From Erysipelotrichia bacterium (lineage in GTDB: Bacteria; Bacillota_I; Bacilli_A; Erysipelotrichales; Erysipelotrichaceae), in contig JAAYOQ010000010.1 in NCBI GenBank assembly GCA_012520255.1, forward strand, positions 101,980 through 165,979: a stretch of DNA of 64,000 nt, in the 5' to 3' direction. Within the stretch, counting starts at the first letter, position 1. Each line of letters opens with the position of its first letter. Below, piece by piece: positions 45,208 to 54,373 of the stretch. The position numbers were made by a program, and so were the translations under genes. The notes under the pieces were generated by a model. The model was not told the origin of the DNA and did not search any database. It worked only from the letters and a program-made list of their open reading frames with translations.

Positions 45208-48204
45208 ATGAAAAAAGAACGTAAAATTTGGATAACTTTACTAGTATTTGGATTATTAGGACAGTTAGCTTGGACCATCGAAAATATGTATTTCAATATT
45301 TTTGTCTATAATAACTTAAGCGGTAATGTCGATGTAATTGCTGCCATGGTGGCACTTAGTGCCATAACAGCTACTTTAACAACTCTATTAATGGGAGCAG
45401 TTAGTGACAAATTAGGCAAAAGAAAGATTTTCATTACCTTAGGTTATTTTATTTGGGGTTTAACCGTTATTGCTTTTTCTTTTATTAATTTGGAAAATAT
45501 GGCTAAATATTTTCCATATGTCGACGCTGCTACGGCAGGAGGAATTGTCGCCATAGTTATGGACTGTATAATGACATTCTTTGGTTCTACCGCAAACGAT
45601 GCTGCTTTTAATGCCTGGATTACCGATGAAATTGATAATACTGACAGAAGTAAATATGAAGCTGTCTTAGCCACTTTACCGTTAGTATCAATGATTTTGG
45701 TCTTCGGTGTTTTAGATGGTTTAACTCAAAAAGGTCGATGGGATTTATTCTTCCTTATCGTTGGTGGAAGTGTTTCCCTTGGCGGTATATTTGGAATGTT
45801 CTTTCTTAAAGAATCTGCCATCCCTAAATCAAAACAATCTCTATTTTCAAATATTGTCTATGGTTTTAAACCCGCTGTTATAAAAGAAAATAAGCGTCTT
45901 TATTTAGCTCTTACCTGTTTATTGGTATTATCAATTGCGACTCAGGTATTTATGCCTTATTTCATTATTTATATTCAAGCTTATTTACAGATTAATGATT
46001 ATGCTCTAATACTTGCAGCTGTACTGATTGTTTCAAGTGTTATTTCTGTGCTATTTGGAAAAGTTATTGATAAACTTGGTACTTTTAAAGTCTTTATTCC
46101 AGCAGCAATAACTTTCATTGTCGGTTTATTGATGATGTTTTTTGCTAGAAAAGTATTAACTATTATCTTAGCAGGAATCGTAATGATGAGCGGAAACTTG
46201 ATACTTACCGCCATTATTAATGGAAGTATCAGAAATTACACTCCTCAAGATAAGGCAGGTTTATTTCAAGGTATTAGAATGATCTTTATGGTTATGCTGC
46301 CAATGATAATCGGTCCAATTATTGGAGCTCTGGTTATTAAAAACAGCGGCAATACTTATGTGGATTTAGGTGTTGTAAAAGAAGTTCCTACACCAGCAAT
46401 CTGGTTAGCTTCAGCTATTGTTGCCACACTGATTCTAATCCCTTTCTACTTTTTAGCTAAAGAAGATAAAAAACAAAAAGCAATTCACTATAATCTGTTA
46501 ACTGAATATGGTGAACAATTTGATGTTAATAACGTCTTGCCAGAATACCCTCGTCCACAATTGGTCAGAAATTCTTATATTAATTTAAATGGTCCTTGGA
46601 AATATACCATTAATCAAAGCGAGGAAATACCGGTAGCTTTTGAAGGGGATGTCATTGTTCCTTATCCAATTGAATCAATACTCTCCAGAGTAAACAGAAC
46701 TATCACTCCAGATGATGTCTTGTGGTATAAAAAAGAATTCACTCTTCCAAAAGATTTCAATAAAGGATTAGTGCATTTACACTTTGGGGCAGTTGATCAA
46801 ATCTGCAAAGTCTACATTAATCAGCAATTGGTTGGGGAACATGTCGGTGGATATTTGCCGTTCTCTTTTGAAATATCACAGTATTTACAAGAAAAAAATG
46901 AAATCATTGTTTATGTTAAAGATTTAACTGATGCAAGCTATCACTCAAAAGGTAAACAATCATCTAAAAGAGGTGGTATCTGGTATACCCCTACCAGTGG
47001 CATTTGGCAAACTGTCTGGTTGGAATCTACTCCTGTAAATTATATCGAATCAGTTAAGATTTCTATCGATTATGATACCCAAACAGTAAACCTGATTATT
47101 GATGGAAATAGCAATAATTACAATGTTACTATCAAAGAAAACACAACAGTACTTTTCAATCAGCAAGTGGAAAATACAGCATCTATCAAACTGGAAAACG
47201 TTATTAGCTGGACTCCCGAAAATCCATTTCTATATGATTTAATTATTTCAAATGGTGAAGATACAATAAGTTCTTATTTTGGTATGAGAAAATTCTCTAT
47301 TGCCGGTGATAAACAAGGAATAAGACGTTTGATGTTAAACAATAAACCGTATTTTCATAAAGGTGTATTAGACCAAGGTTACTATAGTGATGGTATCTAT
47401 ACTCCAGCCAGTTATAAGCAAATGGAAGATGATATTAAAATGCTGAAAGAGATGGGTTTTAATACTATTAGAAAACACATAAAGATTGAACCATTATATT
47501 TTTACTATCTATGTGACAAAATGGGAATACTGCTATGGCAGGATATGGTTAATGGTGGAGGCAAATACTCTGACTTAATTATTGGTTACCTTCCTTATCT
47601 AAAAATCTTAAATATCAAAGATAGTCATTATGGTTTGTTTGCTCGTAAAGAACAATCTGGAAGAGAACAGTTCATCAAAGAAATGAAAGAGACCGTAGAT
47701 TTGTTGTACAACACCGTTTCACTAGCTCTTTGGGTTCCGTTCAATGAAGGATGGGGACAATTTGATGCTATAAAAATTAGTGAACTCTTAAGAAGTTGGG
47801 ATAATTCAAGAATTATCGACCATGCAAGTGGTTGGCATGATCAGAAAGGTGGAGATTTATTTAGCAAACATATTTACTTCGATAAAATTAAATTTGAAGA
47901 TGATAATCGTGTTTGGGCTTTAACCGAATATGGCGGTTACTCCTGGGCTGTAAAAGGACATACTTATAATGATGCCAATTTTGGTTATTTAGTCTTCAAT
48001 AACCGACTTGACTTACAAAGCGCCTTTATTCAGCTTCATAATGAACAGATTATTCCCCTTGTTAAGGAAGGATTATCAGCTATTATTTATACTCAGCTTT
48101 CAGATGTTGAAGATGAAGTAAATGGACTAGTTACTTATGACCGTAAAATTGTTAAATTTGATACTAATGTAGTAAAAAATATTTTAGATAAATTACAGTT
48201 GTAA
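45208..48204 (+). CDS. MFS sugar transporter fused to GH2 glycosidase
   Basis: One 998-codon frame encodes two proteins in one. Residues 1-418 form a 12-helix major facilitator unit, with a DKLGKRK loop (68-73) like cation-symporter sugar carriers. A short charged linker (419-440) leads to residues 445-998, a family 2 glycoside hydrolase: sugar-binding beta-sandwich (GGIWYTPTSGIWQTVWLE near 589), then a TIM barrel with the acid/base E847 in NEGWGQ and the nucleophile E907 in TEYGGY. The enzyme should face the cytoplasm and cleave the imported glycoside (galactoside, glucuronide or mannoside type; not assignable). GGGGG lies upstream of the ATG and a terminator follows. Confidence 0.92.
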   Translation: MKKERKIWITLLVFGLLGQLAWTIENMYFNIFVYNNLSGNVDVIAAMVALSAITATLTTLLMGAVSDKLGKRKIFITLGYFIWGLTVIAFSFINLENMAKYFPYVDAATAGGIVAIVMDCIMTFFGSTANDAAFNAWITDEIDNTDRSKYEAVLATLPLVSMILVFGVLDGLTQKGRWDLFFLIVGGSVSLGGIFGMFFLKESAIPKSKQSLFSNIVYGFKPAVIKENKRLYLALTCLLVLSIATQVFMPYFIIYIQAYLQINDYALILAAVLIVSSVISVLFGKVIDKLGTFKVFIPAAITFIVGLLMMFFARKVLTIILAGIVMMSGNLILTAIINGSIRNYTPQDKAGLFQGIRMIFMVMLPMIIGPIIGALVIKNSGNTYVDLGVVKEVPTPAIWLASAIVATLILIPFYFLAKEDKKQKAIHYNLLTEYGEQFDVNNVLPEYPRPQLVRNSYINLNGPWKYTINQSEEIPVAFEGDVIVPYPIESILSRVNRTITPDDVLWYKKEFTLPKDFNKGLVHLHFGAVDQICKVYINQQLVGEHVGGYLPFSFEISQYLQEKNEIIVYVKDLTDASYHSKGKQSSKRGGIWYTPTSGIWQTVWLESTPVNYIESVKISIDYDTQTVNLIIDGNSNNYNVTIKENTTVLFNQQVENTASIKLENVISWTPENPFLYDLIISNGEDTISSYFGMRKFSIAGDKQGIRRLMLNNKPYFHKGVLDQGYYSDGIYTPASYKQMEDDIKMLKEMGFNTIRKHIKIEPLYFYYLCDKMGILLWQDMVNGGGKYSDLIIGYLPYLKILNIKDSHYGLFARKEQSGREQFIKEMKETVDLLYNTVSLALWVPFNEGWGQFDAIKISELLRSWDNSRIIDHASGWHDQKGGDLFSKHIYFDKIKFEDDNRVWALTEYGGYSWAVKGHTYNDANFGYLVFNNRLDLQSAFIQLHNEQIIPLVKEGLSAIIYTQLSDVEDEVNGLVTYDRKIVKFDTNVVKNILDKLQL

Positions 48205-48258
48205 AAATAAAAACCAGTCTTCTTACAACATGAAAATTTAAAAGATATGAATAAAACG

Positions 48259-48306
48259 AAAAGGCAGTCAGTTTGATTGATTTAAATTCTAATTCCTGCC
48301 TTTTTT
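48259..48306 (+). terminator. terminator of the transporter-glycosidase gene
   Basis: AAGGCAG (48261-48267) pairs with CTGCCTT (48296-48302) across a 28-base loop, followed by a T run. Confidence 0.75.
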
Positions 48307-48355
48307 AATTTTTAATTAAATAGTATAATTGGAAATATATACGGAGGAATTCATT

Positions 48356-49300
48356 ATGAAAGTAACTAAAATATCAATAATAGGAGCAGGATATGTTGGT
48401 TCAGCTACAGCATTTGCCCTTTTAAATCACGGAATTGCAACTAACATTGTGTTAGTTGATGTTAATCGTAAGCGTGCTGAAGGCGAGGCAATGGACTTGG
48501 ACCATGGAAAAGTGTTTGTTTCACCAGTCAATGTAGTAGCTGGAAATTATGAGGATACTACAGGTAGCGATATTGTTATTATCACTGCTGGTCTAGCACA
48601 AAAACAAGGTGAAACAAGAATTGATTTAGTTAATAAAAATATTGAAATATTCAAAGATATGATTCCACAAATTGTTAAATATAATCCTGATGCAATTTTA
48701 TTAGTAGTTTCTAATCCAGTAGATATTTTGTCTTATGTGACATATAAATTATCAGGTTTCCCACATCATCGAGTCTTTGGCTCAGGAACAGTATTAGATA
48801 CTGCTCGTTTTCAATCCGATTTATCAATAAGATTCCAGGTAGATCCACGCGATATTCGAGCTAATATTATTGGGGAACATGGAGACAGTGAAGTAGCAAC
48901 CTGGTCATTTGCAACAATTGCTGGATTAACAATTGATCAATACTGTGAATTAGTTGGAATTGAATTTACACAAAAAGATAAAGATAGCATTTCTAAAGGT
49001 GTTAAGGATGCGGCTTATGAAATTATCAACCGTAAAGGTTATACCAACTATGCCGTAGCTCTAGCAGTTACGCGTATTGTGGAAGCTATAATGCGTGATG
49101 AAAAATCAATATTAACAGTCTCAACACTTCAAACTGGAGCATATGGTTTAGATGATGTCTATATTTCATTGCCAACACGTGTAGGAAGAAAAGGAGCGCT
49201 TGATGTAATCGAAGCTCCATACAGTGCAGATGAGATTGAAGCTTTACACATTTCTGCCAATTTGTTAAAAGATATTATTAAAGATTCAAATCTAAACTAA
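48356..49300 (+). CDS. ldh: L-lactate dehydrogenase
   Basis: LDH reduces pyruvate to L-lactate and regenerates NAD+ in fermentation. The 314-residue protein has the NAD motif IIGAGYVGSA (8-17). Gln82 in GLAQKQGETR is the residue that selects lactate over malate, and R88 lies in the same loop. The catalytic His175 is in GEHGDSE. The ATG at 48356 follows GGAGG. A TATAAT box lies at 48324-48329. It ends at a strong bidirectional terminator. Confidence 0.96.
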   Translation: MKVTKISIIGAGYVGSATAFALLNHGIATNIVLVDVNRKRAEGEAMDLDHGKVFVSPVNVVAGNYEDTTGSDIVIITAGLAQKQGETRIDLVNKNIEIFKDMIPQIVKYNPDAILLVVSNPVDILSYVTYKLSGFPHHRVFGSGTVLDTARFQSDLSIRFQVDPRDIRANIIGEHGDSEVATWSFATIAGLTIDQYCELVGIEFTQKDKDSISKGVKDAAYEIINRKGYTNYAVALAVTRIVEAIMRDEKSILTVSTLQTGAYGLDDVYISLPTRVGRKGALDVIEAPYSADEIEALHISANLLKDIIKDSNLN

Positions 49301-49304
49301 AATG

Positions 49305-49336
49305 AACCCCCTATTTTTTAACAGGGGGTTTTATTT
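49305..49336. terminator. bidirectional terminator between ldh and the NUDIX gene
   Basis: AACCCCCT (49305-49312) pairs with AGGGGGTT (49323-49330), with a T run following on the plus strand. Confidence 0.9.
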
Positions 49337-49349
49337 TAAAAATAAATGG

Positions 49350-49967
49350 TTATCCTTCGTTTTTCCATAATTCACTAATGAAATAAAGCAAAGCAAAGTG
49401 GGTATAAACTGAAAAATAATTATTGTGTTCATCACAAACTTTATCAAGCAATTCGATTGCTTGTTTTTTGGTTAAAAGAGAATATCCTTTAAATATTTCT
49501 CCTTTTTCACAATTTTCAGAGGTGTAATCTTTTATATCATCAACGAAAACGCAAACCATCGCATTAGTTTCATCGGTCATTCCTGGAGAACTGAATAATA
49601 ACGGACTTATCAATCTGATTTCTTTAGCTTCCAAACCCGTTTCTTCTTTTATTTCTCTTTTAGCTACATCATAGATATCTTCGTTTTCACTTTCATACAA
49701 TCCTGCTGGAACTGACAGGACATATTGTCCTACCGGATAACGATATTCATGATTTAAAAATAGTTTTTCTTCCTGACCTCTAACAATCACGACACAGCCC
49801 ACACCATCAGCATTCATTTTGTTTATTTGCTTATTGCTTTTTGTAACTACCAAATCTTCTTTTTTTCTTCTTGAAGCCTGATAGTAGGGTTTATCTTCAG
49901 TTTGTCCAATATCATAAAAACTTAAAAACCTTGATTCATATAAAGTCTCTATTTTATCTTTCTTCAT
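49350..49967 (-). CDS. NUDIX hydrolase, ADP-ribose pyrophosphatase-like
   Basis: The 205-residue protein has a complete NUDIX box (G-x5-E-x7-REIKEETGL) in the middle, preceded by the YRYPVGQYVLSVPAGLYE strand that marks the ADP-ribose pyrophosphatase branch. Such enzymes hydrolyse ADP-ribose or related nucleoside diphosphates. The ATG at 49967 has GAGGTG 7 bases upstream; the earlier TTG would include that site. It faces ldh tail to tail and is not in an obvious operon. Confidence 0.88.
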   Translation of the reverse strand: MKKDKIETLYESRFLSFYDIGQTEDKPYYQASRRKKEDLVVTKSNKQINKMNADGVGCVVIVRGQEEKLFLNHEYRYPVGQYVLSVPAGLYESENEDIYDVAKREIKEETGLEAKEIRLISPLLFSSPGMTDETNAMVCVFVDDIKDYTSENCEKGEIFKGYSLLTKKQAIELLDKVCDEHNNYFSVYTHFALLYFISELWKNEG

Positions 49968-50169
49968 TTTTAAACACCTCTTTTTCAACCATGTTATCAG
50001 ATTATTTATTTCAAAAATAATTATCTTGCCCCATCATATACCTACAATCAGGATTTGTCCTTTATAAGGGTCAGTCTCATCAATGATCTTCCGATATTTA
50101 AATAAAAAATCTACATCTATTGATTCTTATAATTCTAATATTTCCAAAAATGAAATTCTAATTGACTTT

Positions 50170-50949
50170 TCATATAATATTAAAATTCTTCAGTGCTGAT
50201 ACAACACCATCATCTTCAACGCTGTCTGTTATATAATCTGCAGCTTTTTTAACTTCTTCAGAAGCATTTTCCATAGCTACTCCCAGTCCAACATATTCAA
50301 TCATATCTAAATCATTTCCCCCATCTCCAAAAGCCATCGCTTCTTCACGTTGAAAGCCATAGGCTTCCAGCACTTTTTGAATTGCTATGGATTTGGAGCA
50401 GCTATCAGATGTTAAATCAAAAGCATGATCCCACCAGCGGGCAATTTTAAGATGTTTACAATCCTTCAGGAACTCTTCATCTTTTTCTGGTTTTCCACTT
50501 GCCATCATCTGATAGATATCGCCTTCTATAAATTCGTTGAAATAATTTAAATCATTTGATGGATACTTTAGAGGAGCAAAACTCAGATATTCATTCAGTT
50601 TTTCTCCATACCCATTAGCACACATTTCATCTTTCCCAGCTGCAATAACAGGTTCATTTTGTTTCTTTGCATTTTCTATAAACTGATATAAATCTTTTTT
50701 ATCTAGTGGTTTTGAATATAAAACACTGTCTTCATCATAACAATAGGCACCGTTATAACATAGATAGCCATTAAAAGAAATCCCTTCAAAATGGGGTACT
50801 GCATATGGCGCTCTTCCTGTCGCAATAAATATTTTGATTCCTTTTTCTTTAAGTTTTTGTAAAGCATGCAAAACAGGTTCTGTTATACCTGGATTGTTAA
50901 AACTTTTTAAAGTCCCATCCACATCAAAGAAAATAATCTTTATTGCCAT
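50170..50949 (-). CDS. Cof-type HAD hydrolase
   Basis: The 259-residue protein is a class IIB (Cof) haloacid dehalogenase phosphatase. Motif I is FFDVDGTLKSF with the nucleophile Asp near residue 9. Motif II is IATGRAP, the conserved Lys is near the KSIAIQKVLEAYG segment, and motif IV is AFGDGGNDLDMIEYVG. The cap domain lies between. Substrates are sugar phosphates or flavin phosphates in characterised relatives. The ATG at 50949 has AGGAGG at 6 bases. Confidence 0.9.
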   Translation of the reverse strand: MAIKIIFFDVDGTLKSFNNPGITEPVLHALQKLKEKGIKIFIATGRAPYAVPHFEGISFNGYLCYNGAYCYDEDSVLYSKPLDKKDLYQFIENAKKQNEPVIAAGKDEMCANGYGEKLNEYLSFAPLKYPSNDLNYFNEFIEGDIYQMMASGKPEKDEEFLKDCKHLKIARWWDHAFDLTSDSCSKSIAIQKVLEAYGFQREEAMAFGDGGNDLDMIEYVGLGVAMENASEEVKKAADYITDSVEDDGVVSALKNFNII

Positions 50950-51145
50950 ACACATCCTCCTTTAAAATCATTTGTACATTTTTATTTGTTCCTATTTATA
51001 TTAACACTGATTTCTATTGTTATTGAAATAAAAAGCATTATAATTATATATTCATTACCACATGCAGACAATTATAAGAAAATGTAAACGATAAGAAAAT
51101 GTAAAAGCTGTCAATACTTCTTTTTTATTCTAAAATTATTATTTT

Positions 51146-51649
51146 TTAAAGTTTTCTTTCTAAAACAACAACTGTGCCCTGCCCATTGTCTGTTTCTATT
51201 CCCGTGTTTAAAAATTGACATTTTTCCCAAAAAGCCTTACTTTGCCTATTGCCCTTCATATAAAATAAACTGACAAAAGTAAACTCTTGTTGTTTAAATT
51301 CCTTTAAACAATCCTCGATTATTTTACTTCCTATTCCTTGACCACAATGTTCTTTATCTACCATAAAAAACCCAATAAACACCGTATCTTTATTTGGATA
51401 TTTTACAATCAGATCCATTATCGCAATAAGCTTTTCTTTCTGAAAAAACCCTAAATAAAATTTATCACTAATTTTTTTATTAGCAGGCAAGGCTTTAAGA
51501 TCATTTAAAATACCTTGAACAGACGGAAAAGGAGGACAAAACTCATAATAAAGAGGATGTCCTTTTTGTAGAGTTTCAATTAAACTGACATCTTTTTTGT
51601 TTAATCTTCTTACACAATATTGATCTGATAATCTCTTTATATTAATCAT
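51146..51649 (-). CDS. GNAT family N-acetyltransferase
   Basis: The 167-residue protein has the acetyl-CoA binding segment HCGQGIGSKIIEDC (GNAT motif A, Q/R-x-x-G-x-G), preceded by a TVFIGFFMVD strand and followed by the AFWEKCQF motif B helix. The substrate is unknown. I used the ATG at 51649; a TTG 42 bases upstream is possible, and neither has a good ribosome binding site. It lies in a stretch of small single genes without clear operon structure. Confidence 0.82.
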   Translation of the reverse strand: MINIKRLSDQYCVRRLNKKDVSLIETLQKGHPLYYEFCPPFPSVQGILNDLKALPANKKISDKFYLGFFQKEKLIAIMDLIVKYPNKDTVFIGFFMVDKEHCGQGIGSKIIEDCLKEFKQQEFTFVSLFYMKGNRQSKAFWEKCQFLNTGIETDNGQGTVVVLERKL

Positions 51650-51811
51650 GCTTTCACAACAGGAATCTATAATTCCCCTTTTTTTCTTCAATTACTTCTC
51701 TATAGTATTTTTTCACTTCCATTTATACGTGCTGAAATTTAATTGAAAATTTCTATTTCATATAAATTCTTGTCCTTTAAAGCAAATGCTCCATGTTGAC
51801 TAAGTACTTGT

Positions 51812-52243
51812 TTATTTTTTGATTTCATGATATATTTCAATAATTTCATTTATCAAAACATAAAATTCTCTATTTACTTCTGAATACCTTAATGGAAATG
51901 AATTATCTCCTTGGGCAGTTAAATGGGCATCATTTTCAAAATCAATTCTCAAATTAAATCCTCTTCCATCCTTTGCCTGTGGATCATATTCATCAAAACC
52001 GTCCCAAAAAAGAACATCATTGTTTTCAATAATTTTGATAATTCTATCAAAAAATACCTTTATAATTTTCTCGTGTTCTTTTTTCCCCCATATTAGATTT
52101 GTGGGTTTATACGAATTTTCTGGATCTTCAAATTCAGCACAAAGAAAATAATCTGAACCTTCTTTTTTTATTTCAAAACTATATGACCAGCCCCTAGCCA
52201 CTCTATAATTATAATAAATACAGTTTATCTCAGAAATCTCCAT
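51812..52243 (-). CDS. hypothetical protein
   Basis: The 143-residue protein is soluble, acidic and rich in aromatic residues. It has an N-terminal beta-rich half (YSFEIKKEGSDYFLCAEFE), a central WGKKEHEKIIKVFFDRI helix, and a DPQAKDGRGFNLRIDFEN segment. I do not recognise a family. The ATG at 52243 is chosen for the AAGGAGAA 7 bases upstream. It may be an accessory gene, as it sits among single genes such as GNAT acetyltransferases. Confidence 0.6.
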   Translation of the reverse strand: MEISEINCIYYNYRVARGWSYSFEIKKEGSDYFLCAEFEDPENSYKPTNLIWGKKEHEKIIKVFFDRIIKIIENNDVLFWDGFDEYDPQAKDGRGFNLRIDFENDAHLTAQGDNSFPLRYSEVNREFYVLINEIIEIYHEIKK

Positions 52244-52349
52244 AACGTTCTTCTCCTTTTCTTTCAATTCATATAACAGCCCAGATTTAAATTAAATAAA
52301 GTTGTTAAAAATATTATAAACTGTTTTCACATTCAACCTCTATAAATTT

Positions 52350-52371
52350 AACTTCCAGATATTTGGAAGTT
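52350..52371 (-). terminator. inverted repeat after the second GNAT gene
   Basis: A perfect 8-bp repeat, AACTTCCA with TGGAAGTT, around a 6-base loop. On the minus strand only AAATTTA follows, so termination would be weak; it could be another kind of site. Confidence 0.4.
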
Positions 52372-52410
52372 ACATGCTATGACTCCGGTTCCAAACCACT
52401 TCATTCAAAT

Positions 52411-52884
52411 CTAATATTCTAATTTCTTTTTGACCATAATAATTTCTTCTGTTCGATATTCTTCAATAAATCCTGCTTTTAAAAATATCGATATGGCTGG
52501 ATTATCAAGTGCTATATCATCGTGAAGCAATTTAATTCCATTCTTTTTGGCAGCTTCACAAAGTAAATTTAACCCTTTTGTGCCATAACCTTTTTGACGA
52601 TATTTTGAATATACTGTCACATTGGCTAACCAAATATTTCTTTCGCTATCTAAATGATAAGCAATTTCTCCAACAAACTCATTTGTTTCATTCTCTTTTA
52701 AATAGCGGTAAAATCTATTGTTTTTATGGTTAATAATCCAACAATCATACCAATCAGCCCATTTATCCCTTTCAAAAGGAATCTTACCTCCCCAAAGATG
52801 ATTATAAAACATTGTTTCTTCATCACTCATCATTTTTTCTTTAAACCACAAATCTTCAAATTCTGGTTTATATAATTCCAACAT
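52411..52884 (-). CDS. GNAT family N-acetyltransferase
   Basis: The 157-residue protein has the acetyl-CoA loop YRQKGYGTKGLNLL, preceded by NIWLANVTVYSKY. ALDNPAISIFLKAGF follows, the typical motif B of RimJ/RimL-like and aminoglycoside-type GNATs. The N-terminal WYDCWIINHKNNRFYRYLK segment is specific to a subgroup I cannot name. It is not related in detail to the GNAT at 51146. Confidence 0.85.
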   Translation of the reverse strand: MLELYKPEFEDLWFKEKMMSDEETMFYNHLWGGKIPFERDKWADWYDCWIINHKNNRFYRYLKENETNEFVGEIAYHLDSERNIWLANVTVYSKYRQKGYGTKGLNLLCEAAKKNGIKLLHDDIALDNPAISIFLKAGFIEEYRTEEIIMVKKKLEY

Positions 52885-52949
52885 TAATTTATCCTCATAT
52901 TTTTTTGATATTTATATAAAGTCTTACCCTATGGATTTAACACTCAAAT

Positions 52950-53264
52950 TTATTTTTTTGCATAGTACCATTTTTTTGGTTTTTTATCCTGCCACATTCC
53001 TTCATTGCTTTCGTTTTTTAAAAAAACTTCATCTGGAATTAAATTGGTTGTCAAAACAATAAGTAACGGCAACAAAATAATATCATCAAAACATCCTGAT
53101 ACAGGTATAAAATCAGGTATTAAATCAATTGAAGATAACGCATATGCAACAGTAACTGCAGCCATCATTTTAGCTAAAAAAGGAGTATCTTTATCTTTTA
53201 ATGCTCAAAATAAAGCTAGAATATCTGTTTTAATTTTCATTGTTTCTGCTCTTAAATTCATCAT
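52950..53264 (-). pseudogene. DUF1232 (YkvA-like) gene with in-frame UGA
   Basis: From an ATG at 53264, with GAGG 6 bases upstream, the frame reads 19 codons ending DILALF, then TGA (53205-53207), then ALKDKDTPFLAK, followed by the conserved DUF1232 core AYALSSIDLIPDFIPV and DDIILLPLLI to 52950. The segment after the stop is the normal family sequence, so the gene is full length apart from one UGA. The part downstream of the stop has an ATG (53168) but no ribosome binding site. It may be a recent nonsense mutation, a sequencing error or UGA read-through. Confidence 0.75.
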
Positions 53265-53293
53265 TAATTGCCTCAAAGATATTAGATAATTAT

Positions 53294-54172
53294 TTAATCA
53301 ACTTCAATTAATTGATATTCTCTTTTTCCTATTTCTAATTTAGCTGCTACTTCAATAGTATGAATACCATTTCTAGTTTCAATTCTTTCAATCAGATGTT
53401 TTTTTCCTGGATCATCACACTGGTAGATTAAATCAATACATGCCTGATCAATTGCTACCGGATCTAGTGAAGCCAGTATGCCGATATCTTTTATTTTTGG
53501 ATCTTCTGCTACTGCACAGCAGTCACAATCCACTGACATATTACACATAATATTAATATAGGCAATATTTCCTTGGAAATATTCTGTAACCGTACTTGCT
53601 GCCTCTGCCATCGCAGCTAAAAACTTATCTTGAGGAGGTTTGGTTTTCCAACATTCATGCTGACTGGTTGTTTTACCAATTGAATGAATATTTGCTTTTC
53701 CTCTACTCGAAGCACAGCCAATGGCCAGCTGTTTTAAAGCACCACCATATCCGGCTGAAGGATGCCCTTTAAAATGTGATAAAACTAACATCGAATCATA
53801 ATTATCGATATTCTTTCCTAAGTAATTATCTTTAATTACCAATCCATTTTTAACTGGCAAAACCAGGTCCGGCTCTTCTTTGTCCAACAGGTCAATATCA
53901 AAGTACTTGCTCCAGCCATGCTCTTCAATTAATTTTAAATGTTTTTCACTGGTATTTCTTTGGCCTTCATAAGCGGTATTACATTCAACAACGACACCGT
54001 TTACATGTTCGATAATTGGTTTCCAAAATTCTGGATGCAAAAAATTCTGATTCCCCTTTTCTCCTGAGTGTACTTTACAGGCAACCTTTCCGGGTAAATC
54101 TTTATTCAACAAATTAAAAAGTTTAACAACATTTTCAGGAGTTGTTTCTTTTGTAAAATATACCGTGCTCAT
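53294..54172 (-). CDS. DUF362 family protein
   Basis: The 292-residue protein matches the DUF362 layout: an N-terminal VYFTKETTPENV region, LSHFKGHPSAGYGGALKQLAIGCASSRGK in the middle (shown in the family as a conserved glycine/lysine block), and DPVAIDQACIDLIY near the C-terminus. A Cys cluster, DCDCCAV, could bind metal, but no separate ferredoxin domain is present. The family's biochemical role is unclear. The ATG at 54172 follows GGAGG by 7 bases. Confidence 0.85.
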   Translation of the reverse strand: MSTVYFTKETTPENVVKLFNLLNKDLPGKVACKVHSGEKGNQNFLHPEFWKPIIEHVNGVVVECNTAYEGQRNTSEKHLKLIEEHGWSKYFDIDLLDKEEPDLVLPVKNGLVIKDNYLGKNIDNYDSMLVLSHFKGHPSAGYGGALKQLAIGCASSRGKANIHSIGKTTSQHECWKTKPPQDKFLAAMAEAASTVTEYFQGNIAYINIMCNMSVDCDCCAVAEDPKIKDIGILASLDPVAIDQACIDLIYQCDDPGKKHLIERIETRNGIHTIEVAAKLEIGKREYQLIEVD

Positions 54173-54331
54173 TATTTTTTCCTCCATTAACTTAATTATA
54201 CAAAAAAATTATATCGTCAACTTATAATTTATATGTTTTTAGCAACTTCCTTTCTAAAAAAATTCTTATCTGCCGGCTATAAATAATTTCCGATAATAGC
54301 TAATTATAGATATTAAAAAAATATGTTATTA

Positions 54332-54350
54332 TATAATTGTGTTAACAATT
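54332..54350 (+). promoter_or_regulatory. -10 box with overlapping inverted repeat
   Basis: TATAAT (54332-54337) overlaps the inverted repeat AATTGT-GTTA-ACAATT (54335-54350) at the presumed transcription start, the position of a repressor operator. Confidence 0.5.
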
Positions 54351-54373
54351 AATTAAGAAAGAAGGAAAGAAAA

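Noticed and set aside
49989..50169. Possible small gene in the spacer between the NUDIX and HAD genes
   Set aside because: No start with a ribosome binding site and no frame of useful length on either strand; I see nothing in it.
51074..51105. Two copies of a 15-base A-rich direct repeat
   Set aside because: Low complexity, only two copies, two bases apart, not placed at a recognisable promoter.
52950..53264. UGA read as tryptophan in the whole genome (code 4)
   Set aside because: Trp is TGG in the long genes, and metG, atpF, nagA and the gene at 54374 end in TGA at the expected place.
53005..53289. A plus-strand frame of 94 codons opposite the DUF1232 gene
   Set aside because: The minus strand encodes recognisable DUF1232 sequence across the same bases; the plus frame has no family pattern.
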